Assembly: GCA_027579435.1 (NCBI GenBank)
Contig: JANBPK010001620.1
Span: 7,093 to 22,191, forward strand
DNA: 15,099 nt
From: Candolleomyces eurysporus
Lineage: Eukaryota > Basidiomycota > Agaricomycetes > Agaricales > Psathyrellaceae
Reading direction: 5' to 3'
Positions 9,140 through 15,099 of the stretch are shown here, in pieces. The notes beneath the pieces were generated by a model. It was not told the DNA's origin. It saw nothing but the letters and a program-made list of their open reading frames with translations, and ran no database searches. The position numbers were made by a program, and so were the translations under genes. Position 1 is the first letter of the stretch, and each line of letters opens with the position of its first letter.

Positions 9140-9950
9140 TCATAGTCGCCTCTTGATGACATCGGCCGCCTTCTCAGCCGTTATGTAGGTTGGACTCATC
9201 ATGTGCGCATTCATAACGAATGGGAAAACCGACTTGTCAACGATCCTAAGCCCCCTGACACCCTTCACTCGGAAATCAGGTCCGAGGACGTCTGTGCCTG
9301 AGGGACTGTTGGGCGGTCCCATTCGCGCTGTTCCAACTTCCAACACAATGGACGCCCGTAAATGTATTTAATTCAGCTGTGGCATGTCCGAGGGCCAAGG
9401 AGATGGACGTACATCAACTTCCCTCAAGAGCTAGTATGGATCCACTCATTCAACGCAGCATCACTGTTGAGGATGGAAGGGTCGAAAACGGGAGTGGTGT
9501 TCCACTGCCTCCATGCAGGCGCCCTCATGTATTCTGCAGCTTTACAGCTGTACGCAGAACGTACATATCCCAGTCGCTACCTAGGCTGTTCGGGTTGATG
9601 ACAGGGTTCATCGGGTTGGAGGCATTGAGGGTCACGGAACCACCTGAGAAGCATGGAAAAATGAGCCGTGTTGTTCCACGGTAAAGGAGGAGCTAATCTA
9701 GCAATTGTTAGTCACTGCTCACGGACGTTACTTATAGATATTAAAATGCTCATAGTCCAAAAGTTTACCAGTAGTTGGGGGAGCAGATGTACCGGCCCAT
9801 TTATTCTATTTATTGTCAACGAAAGGCTCTATAACCACTGACCTGAAATTACTCGCAGCAGGGAAGATCTCATAAGGGAGGGAGGTGGGTCCAAAGCTAG
9901 GGTCGTCAATCGTGCTCAAGATAGCGAACAAAACTTGTTTGCTCTGTCTA
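9140..9950 (-). pseudogene. GMC oxidoreductase, broken C-terminal fragment
   Basis: Several blocks match the substrate-binding and C-terminal part of fungal GMC (glucose-methanol-choline) flavoprotein oxidoreductases, in the right order on the minus strand: IDDPSFGPTSLPYEIFP (about 9930-9860), GGSVTLNASNP...INPNSLGSDWDM (about 9645-9560), APAWRQWNTTPVFDPSIL...EWIHTSS (about 9530-9430) and VGTARMG...DFRVKGVRGLRIVDKSVFP...PTYITAEKAADVIK, ending at TGA 9142-9140. The blocks lie in different frames: there is a shift near 9540 and a TGA after EWIHTSS near 9425, with no clean splice sites to remove them. The histidine that normally precedes VGTARM is not in frame. The N-terminal FAD-binding domain (GxGxxG) is absent, and homology stops shortly before copy B begins at 10108. 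These enzymes oxidise alcohols or sugars with FAD; this copy is very unlikely to be active. Family call firm; exact left limit uncertain. Confidence 0.75.
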
Positions 9951-10107
9951 TCACGAAGGGTCTCTTCAGTATGTCTTTGTGGTTGAGAGGTATGCGTACT
10001 CATGCGGGCGTATTGTACCGGTACTCGATATGAATGATTAGGCAGGGGTCCAGTACGTGCGGTACTACTGTAGTGATCGAGCGATCGACTGGAAGCTGCA
10101 AGACTAC
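9951..10107. other. Unassigned sequence between GMC relic and copy B
   Basis: No recognisable feature. The GMC similarity fades here before copy B starts, so a rearrangement breakpoint probably lies within it. Confidence 0.4.
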
Positions 10108-10522
10108 GGGACCCACCATTGTGACACTCTGCCTCTGGCCTGTTCATGTCATTAGAGCAAATGAATATCCTGTCGGACACGCAATCTTCCACGTTGGCGC
10201 ACTCTGCGTTCCCAAATCATGGCGTGCGGATAAAACGGCCAAACTCTGTAACGAGTGTGTCAGCTTGAAGTCAGTAGCCTGTCCTGGACTAGGTGGCTTC
10301 GAGGGTCAGGTAGGACTAGCTGGTATATTGCAGAAGCTCCATCGGCATCAGACCTGCGCTCAGATAAATCAAGCAGTTGACCTTGATTTATCCGGCCACT
10401 CTACTATTGGGCTTGCGTTTATGGTACATATCCCCCGAGACAAGCAGGCGCTCAAGAAATCATGTGTCGACATTTTCGACGAGTTCAGCTGCCACGCTGA
10501 GATCCAAATTGCGATCCGTTAA
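10034..10522 (+). CDS. Open frame of unknown function, fragment shared with copy A
   Basis: A 162-codon open frame whose part from about 10108 onward lies in copy B and aligns with 1307-1650, where the frame is broken by two TGA codons and a one-base insertion. Many differences between the copies fall at third codon positions (for example TTT/TTC, GAT/GAC, CAT/CAC, CTC/CTT), consistent with past coding use. It contains CNECVSLKSVACPGLGGFEG, IPRDKQALKK and FSCHAEIQIAIR just before TAA. The first 25 or so codons are unique sequence outside the duplication, so the true start is doubtful. It may be one exon of a longer gene or a relic. No family is recognised and no membrane segment or signal peptide is evident. 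Confidence 0.4.
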   Translation: MIRQGSSTCGTTVVIERSTGSCKTTGPTIVTLCLWPVHVIRANEYPVGHAIFHVGALCVPKSWRADKTAKLCNECVSLKSVACPGLGGFEGQVGLAGILQKLHRHQTCAQINQAVDLDLSGHSTIGLAFMVHIPRDKQALKKSCVDIFDEFSCHAEIQIAIR

Positions 10523-11080
10523 TCATTGTTAGGTATGGTAATAATGTTCGCATTGGGGAGGGATATCTTCGGACCCGATCTCTTGTAAATCTCCCTGTGA
10601 CGTAGGCCGTAAGCGGGAAGGTAAGATCACGGAGGGAGATGGGTTCATGCTCCCACCTCCGAAGCCCCACGGGTATTATAAAGTGAAAATGAATATACAG
10701 AAGATCATGGCTGTTATATTGATTGAGGCTGAATTCAGTACTCAGTACTCGGGTTCATCATCGATGAACATTATATTCTACCCGTCGTCGATTCAAACCA
10801 TCTGTGGTGCAAGTGCCTAGAGGGATCTTTTATTGAACCTACTCGAAAGCTCGAGGCAGACATTGAAGGTTGAAGTGTTATTGTGGTACGTGTAGGAGTA
10901 CTATCGTCCAACAGTCATAGCCGCCAAGTTGCAGACAGCGTTCCCCACTGAACTTTATCACTCTTCAAGAATCCTCTGTCCTCTGTTGCTCACAGCATTG
11001 TTGAAGTTAAAAGAGAATACTACGTAGAAGTACAGTAGTAATACACAGTGCCATCGTCTAGTAAGAACCGGGCTTTCTTA
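10523..11080. other. Non-coding part of copy B
   Basis: No gene is seen. The sequence aligns with 1651-2504 of copy A but is shorter by two deletions. It keeps CG at many sites where copy A has TG or CA, for example 10630, 10660 and 10670. Confidence 0.5.
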
Positions 11081-12406
11081 TCAAGATGGTATCGAGGATA
11101 CAGGAACAGCGAGGCCAGGGCAATATTTGGTCGCAATAGAGGCCTCGCGAGAAAGGAGGACCTGTTCTTGAAGCCTTTGGACGGACATACCGCGGGACAT
11201 TGTAGGTTCAATTGGCGACGGATAGAAGGTATGAGAGCGGAACGGTAGAACTTCGTACTGGAAACAGAAAGATGCCGATTTTTCAGTCAGCTACGTGAGC
11301 GGACGCTGAATTGGAATAGGAGAGTGAAAGACGTACCGAGATATTGAAGAGGGGAGACGGGCAGCTAGGCTTGAGGGTGTCGGGCAGATGAATCTCCCCT
11401 TCCAATGTTCGCGTCTTGAGGTTCAAAAGCGACACACCGGGTGCTGGTGGAATGATTCGCCACTTCGCAAAGGCTATTTCCTCAAAGACTTCAACCAAAT
11501 CTTCAAGACTCTGCAGCTCGGGTCTCCGCAAGGAGCTTTTTATCATGGATTGTCTTGTTCTTGGAGAGTTGCGTGAATGGAGTGAAGAGATGGGCTGATA
11601 CAACGGTAGAGTTGAGACGTCGCCGTATGAAGACCCCGCTTTACAGTGTGCGGTGTTGGTAACTCTCTGGGTGTGGCGCACTCTGCGCATAAGTCGTATT
11701 CGTTGTGCCGTCGGAATGGCCAATAGATTCAGAGCATGAATATCGGAGCTAGTGATAGTCAAGTGACAAGGTATGAAACTCCCGCGAGTGTAAGTCAGCT
11801 GTAGTATCATCTGGGATTAGGATTGATGCGAAGACGCTCAGAAATAGCACACGCACGGGTTTGGCAAGGCTGAGAGTGCATTCCAGATCGACCATTCGAT
11901 CATCCAGTAGCTCACCCTGGACAGTTATTGACGAAAGAGGTTCCCATCCTTCAGGATCTTCGGTTGGGCTAGGTGTACCGGTCCCGCCTTGATATGCAGC
12001 TTGGCACTTGAAGCTGAAAGGGCCGGGCTCCAGAGAAGGAGCATACATACTTATCTCGCTTCCACAGAAGGCCATGAGTAATCCGAACGGTCAACTCATA
12101 GTGAACATTTACGAGTATCTTACGTTCAAGAAAGGTCGGCGGCACAGGGTGAATGTGAAGCGGTACCTGAGTGGTCTGAGCCTCTAGCTGTTGCGTCGTC
12201 CTATCAAGTTTCTCCTGTCTGATTCGTTTTTCGTTGGAAGCCGTTGATGAGGAAGCAGCAGGCGCCGACACAGACGCAGGTAGTGATAGTTCATGTCTCG
12301 TCTTTTCTGATATCATTGGGTGTTGGTTGGGACGGAAGTCAATAGAAAAGGGAGTGAGAACGTCAGGAGGCTCGTTGCGACCCGAGTAGAGACTGGCAGG
12401 AAGTCG
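11081..12406 (-). pseudogene. Truncated, frameshifted arrestin-like gene copy
   Basis: Counterparts of the arrestin exons can be followed: 12406 to about 12050 (end of the Pro/Ser-rich insert through VPPTFLERKILVNVHYELTV), about 12049-11857, 11798-11337 and 11257-11081. The last two introns are kept with the same splice sites (58 bp at 11799-11856 and 79-bp-type at 11258-11336). The intron at 3495-3559 of copy A is missing here: a deletion joins ATAAGTA directly to TGTATGCTCC near 12047, removing the intron and the first bases of the next exon and shifting the frame. The whole 5' half, with the start and most of the arrestin N domain, is absent because the duplication ends at 12406. An in-frame 6-bp deletion lies near 11247. 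No functional product is expected. Confidence 0.85.
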
Positions 12407-12439
12407 ACAGCCGATGCGGTCGTTCTGGTGCTGAAACGA

Positions 12440-13440
12440 CTGTAGTTATACTTGAGCGGTGGTGCACCAATCGCTTTGATGGTCGAGGGCGTGGTGTACT
12501 AGAGGAGTGGTGCACTAAGTTTTGATAAAGCCTGGTGCACCACTCACCTAGCGTGACCCGACCCTGCTGGCGTGAGAGTCTCCCCCGCCTGCCCCGCCTC
12601 CTCGCCTGATTAGGCTGCCTTCGAAAAAAATCATTGAAAGAAGACTGATGAGATCTCTAGGATCGCCTACCAAATCTCTTTGACATAAGACATAATCACG
12701 CGCGGAATGGTGCACCATAAGAGGGCGGAGTGATGCAGAAACGCTTGCACCAAAGAAACGGACAGCGCGATTTGCACCAAAAGAGGGACAGTGGTGCACC
12801 AAAAGAACNGAAAGAGTGGTGCAGGCGCCGTAAGGAGAGAGAGTGGTGCACCAAAGATGGGAGAGACTGATGCGGGCTGTCGTGCACCAAAAGAAAGGGG
12901 AGAGTGGTGCACCAAGGACAGAGAGACTGGTGCAGACAACGTGCACCAAAAATGGGAGAAGACTGGTGCAGGCGGTGTGCACCAAATAATTGAAAGGGTA
13001 GTGCACCAAAGGAATCAGCAGAGTGGCGCTGCATCACCCTTCCGATTCTTGCACCAAAGGTTGAAAGAGTGGTGCACCAAAGACGGAGAAGGCTGTCTGC
13101 ACCAGAAATGGAGGAATCGTGCACCAAAAGAATTGAAAGAGTGGTGTAGACGACGTAAATCACAAGATGGTCCACGGCCGCTGCACCAAAAGAATCGAAA
13201 GAGTGGTGTAGACGACGTAAATCACAAGACGGTCCACGGCCGCTGCACCAAAAGAATAAAGAGTGGTGAGGACGGGGTGCACCACCAGACAGTCCACGGC
13301 CGCTGCACCACACTGGCTCAGTGTGAAGTTATTAGCACCAAATAACTTGAATAGTCTACGGCCAGTTGATTGTATCCCATAGTCGTAGTATTGAGGATTT
13401 GGTGCAACAGCCGTGCACCAGATTTTGCACCAAACTTCGT
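12440..13440. repeat. Array of TGGTGCACCA palindromes with purine-rich spacers
   Basis: The 10-bp perfect palindrome TGGTGCACCA occurs seven times (12460, 12533, 12708, 12792, 12844, 12905, 13070), with many one-sided versions (GTGCACCAAA, TGGTGCAGG, GCACCAAA). Spacers are irregular, about 15-60 bp, and rich in AAAGAA and GAAAGAGTG on the plus strand. The motif appears in all three frames on both strands, so the long overlapping open frames here (plus 12791-13345, minus 13313-12696) look like by-products of a stop-poor repeat rather than genes. The array begins about 50 bp after the end of copy B. Its origin and role are unknown. Confidence 0.8.
13121..13304. repeat. Three tandem units of 62, 62 and 60 bp
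   Basis: Units start at 13121, 13183 and 13245, each beginning GCACCAAAAGAAT and ending GGTCCACGGCCGCT or AGTCCACGGCCGCT. The first two differ at very few positions, so they are recent duplicates; the third has diverged in its middle (GAGGACGGGGTGCACC) and is 2 bp shorter. They form the right-hand part of the palindrome array. Confidence 0.9.
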
Positions 13441-13673
13441 AGTGTATCAAGGCCAGGAATCATGACAAAAGGCAGGGAGAGCCTCGCCGTATTTTCCCAC
13501 TAAACTCAAACATACTACTCTCAAGTGAATTATTAATGTGTTTGCTTTCGTCGGATGGCACCATATTTTATTAAGGACATATCGACAACTGTGGACAAAT
13601 AAGTAGGGGGTATAGATGGGTGTGGGAAACTAGCCCAGCACCAAAGGAGGGCCATCCGACAGACAAGAAATAC
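13441..13673. other. Intergenic stretch without a recognised gene
   Basis: AT-richer sequence between the palindrome array and the second tandem repeat. It contains the left arm of a 10-bp inverted repeat (GTCGGATGGC 13550-13559, GCCATCCGAC 13651-13660). No gene is recognised. Confidence 0.5.
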
Positions 13674-13803
13674 ACGACGAGAGCACGAAACACAGGAGGT
13701 GGATCAAACACGACGAGAGCGGAAACAGGCAGATCAGACACGAGAGCACAAATAAGGAGGCGGATCAAACCGACAAGAGCACAAGAAAGGAGGCGGATGA
13801 AAA
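13674..13803. repeat. Degenerate tandem repeat, four units of 30-36 bp
   Basis: Units at 13674-13709, 13710-13739, 13740-13771 and 13772-13803 share ACGAGAGCACAA and GGAGGCGGATCAAAC cores with substitutions and small indels. They lie 69 bp downstream of the stop of the minus-strand gene that starts beyond the window. On the minus strand they remain open and encode a hydrophobic repeat with RLL and CALV, which could be chance or part of an alternative last exon. Confidence 0.75.
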
Positions 13804-13871
13804 AATCACACCTGTCGAGGCCTAGACAGAGATACCATCAGCCAAAGTTGAATATAAAATCTCAGGTTTAC

Positions 13872-15099
13872 TCACTTTTTACGAGGACCTGATTCGGTCT
13901 CGGCAGCGCGCTTCCCAGTGTTCGCGGTTGCTGTCATCTCCCTGAAAGCGCGGTTTACGTCCAAAGCCATGGCCTTCCATTCAGAACGGGAGTCCTTCGC
14001 AAACTCAGGGACCTCCTTCGCAGCCAACCCCCACCAGGCTAAGAGCGTCACCACAGATACAATCCCATTGGGACCACCTTTACGAAGGGAGGACCACTGA
14101 TCACTGGTGGAACCGGGGGTCGCATAGGCCGGGAGGGGCATCAATCCCTGGGTATTCTGTCGAAAGGCTGGCTGCATCGCTGACCACCACTTCAGAACCG
14201 TCAGACCAAACTCCGCGGCATCGCTGGGATCAATCACGGGGACCTGCTCATAAACACGTCGGCCCATCCGACCCTTTGACGTCCAACTCCTCCACTCTGT
14301 TGGTCGGAGACCTGCCATCGGCAAAGAGCCCTGAGACTTCGTTAGATTGCGAACCAAACCCCTGTGTGCAAAGAACGTACCTTTGCTGAAATCCCATATG
14401 ACAACGTTTCCTCAAGCTTCTCCCATGACGCCACCACTTCATCGAAGAGTGGGCCTAGACCTCTCCCCTTGAACCAGCCACCAGCCTCATGGAACCATAA
14501 CAACGATTCCTCCATAGACTTTTTCTCGACGGGGACGGGGTGCAAGACAGTGTTTGTCCCGATCAAATTTTGCAGCTCCAAACGGGTCGTAGGGGCGGGA
14601 GCACGACGAGAGCGCCGCACGCTAGAGTCCATCAATTCATCTTCCTCACCCAGCTCCTCATCCGTTTCGTTGATTCCGGGGAGTCGAGGGCTACCGTCGT
14701 CCTCTTCTACAGTGGGAGGCAGGGGGTACTGGGCATTGAGCTGATCGAGAGCAGCGTGCACATCGAAATCTTGGCCGAAGCACTGGCTAACCGTCTCATT
14801 GAAGGCCTGCCAGTTGATTTCCCCTAGGAAGGCGTCTCCCTGATACCCTGGAATGGGAGCCGAGATCGAGTCTCGAGTTGGTTGCTGAGGGGCAAGGGCG
14901 TTGACAGGCGCCGAAAGTGACTGTTGGGGAACGGGGAGGTCAACCGAAGCTGGAGCCGGCTGCCCAGGGACGACTACGTTGATGGGAGCTGGGACCGACG
15001 GTTGGGGAACAGGAACATCGACCGGGACGACGGCGTTGACGGGGGCTGGGACCNGACGGTTGGGGAACGGGGGACATCAACAGGGACAACAGCGTTGAC
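13872..15099 (-). CDS. Uncharacterised protein with Pro/Val-rich N-terminal repeats, 5' end outside window
   Basis: Two exons are visible: 15099-14381 and 14330-13872, with a 50-bp intron (GTACGT, CTAAC branch site, TCTCAG) in phase 0. The N-terminal part within the window is Pro/Val/Gln-rich, with repeats around VPVPQPSVPAP and VNAVVPVDVP (about 15099-14880). Next come EINWQAFNETVSQCF, an acidic stretch (DETDEELGEEDE-like), a basic RRSRRAP, SLLWFHEAGGWFKGRGLGP, and a conserved-looking C-terminal region with TEWRSWTSKGR, WWSAMQPAFR, WSSLRKGGPNGI and LLAWWGLA. It ends in the basic RAAETESGPRKK. I recall proteins with this Trp-rich pattern as uncharacterised multi-copy families of Agaricomycetes, but cannot name a domain. 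No signal peptide or membrane segment is seen. An N at 15054 and an apparent extra base near 15070 disturb the frame at the far right. The stop overlaps a GTGAGT, so an extra 3' exon is possible. Confidence 0.7.
14880..15099. repeat. Imperfect 57-bp coding repeats
   Basis: Within the N-terminal region of the minus-strand gene a 57-bp (19-codon) unit recurs, reading VNAVVPVDVPVPQPSVPAP on the minus strand, with variant copies further into the gene. The array continues past the window end. The N and the C-run near 15070 suggest assembly difficulty in this repeat. Confidence 0.65.

Larger units (their letters stand above)
10108..12406. repeat. Segmental duplication, copy B (direct repeat of 1307-3916)
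   Basis: It aligns in the same orientation with 1307-3916, starting at GGGACCCACC and ending near AAGTCGA, after which copy A continues with arrestin coding sequence and copy B with unrelated DNA. It lacks three segments of copy A (about 243, 72 and 80 bp) and has a 75-bp segment at 10133-10207 that A lacks. The right half contains the broken arrestin fragment; the left half contains the open frame ending at 10522. The two copies flank about 6.2 kb holding the arrestin 5' half, the OPT gene and the GMC relic. Confidence 0.9.

Noticed and set aside
9379..9684. 101-codon plus-strand frame
   Set aside because: It lies antisense to clear GMC oxidoreductase blocks and has no similarity of its own.
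12548..13313. Repeat-rich proteins on either strand of the palindrome array
   Set aside because: The motif falls in all three frames on both strands, so repeat spacing is not held to multiples of three as expected for a selected protein.
12440..13440. CRISPR-like array
   Set aside because: The short repeats are irregularly spaced, the spacers are related purine-rich sequence rather than unique, and the genome is eukaryotic.

Overview
The window looks like nuclear DNA of a basidiomycete fungus, most likely an Agaricomycete. The genes are split by many introns of about 50-80 bp with GT/AG ends and CTAAC/CTGAC-like branch points, and the protein families are typical of mushroom-forming fungi. 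A Rhizoctonia-like (Ceratobasidiaceae) source would fit the mix of repeats, duplicated segments and gene relics, but the sequence alone cannot prove it. Scattered single Ns show a draft assembly, and at least one N causes an artificial frameshift.

Layout. 1-720: a probable decayed 5' end of an LTR retrotransposon (TATA-box promoter, short leader, proline-rich Gag-like frame with a nonsense codon). 721-1306: nothing recognisable. 1307-3916 (copy A) and 10108-12406 (copy B) are two direct copies of one segment. Copy A contains the 3' half of a complete minus-strand alpha-arrestin-like gene (2505-5125, six coding exons, 767 codons). Copy B contains only a broken 3' part of that gene. 5126-6096 is a divergent promoter region with an (AC)11 microsatellite. 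6097-8976 (+) is an eight-exon oligopeptide transporter (OPT family) with the NPG and KIPPR motifs. It converges on 9140-9950 (-), the broken C-terminal part of a GMC oxidoreductase gene. Copy B follows at 10108-12406. 12440-13440 is an array built on the perfect 10-bp palindrome TGGTGCACCA, ending in three 60-62 bp tandem units. 13674-13803 is a second, unrelated short tandem repeat. 13872-15099 (-) is the 3' part of an uncharacterised gene whose N-terminal part encodes Pro/Val-rich repeats; it runs off the window.

How the parts fit. The intact core is the divergent arrestin/OPT pair. Fungal alpha-arrestins recruit ubiquitin ligases to nutrient transporters, so a regulatory link is a reasonable guess but is not shown here. 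The two copies have decayed in complementary ways: A keeps the arrestin gene intact while its left part is broken, and B keeps an open frame in its left part while its arrestin part is broken. The rest of the window (LTR relic, truncated GMC gene, palindrome array) is rearranged, repeat-rich accessory DNA.
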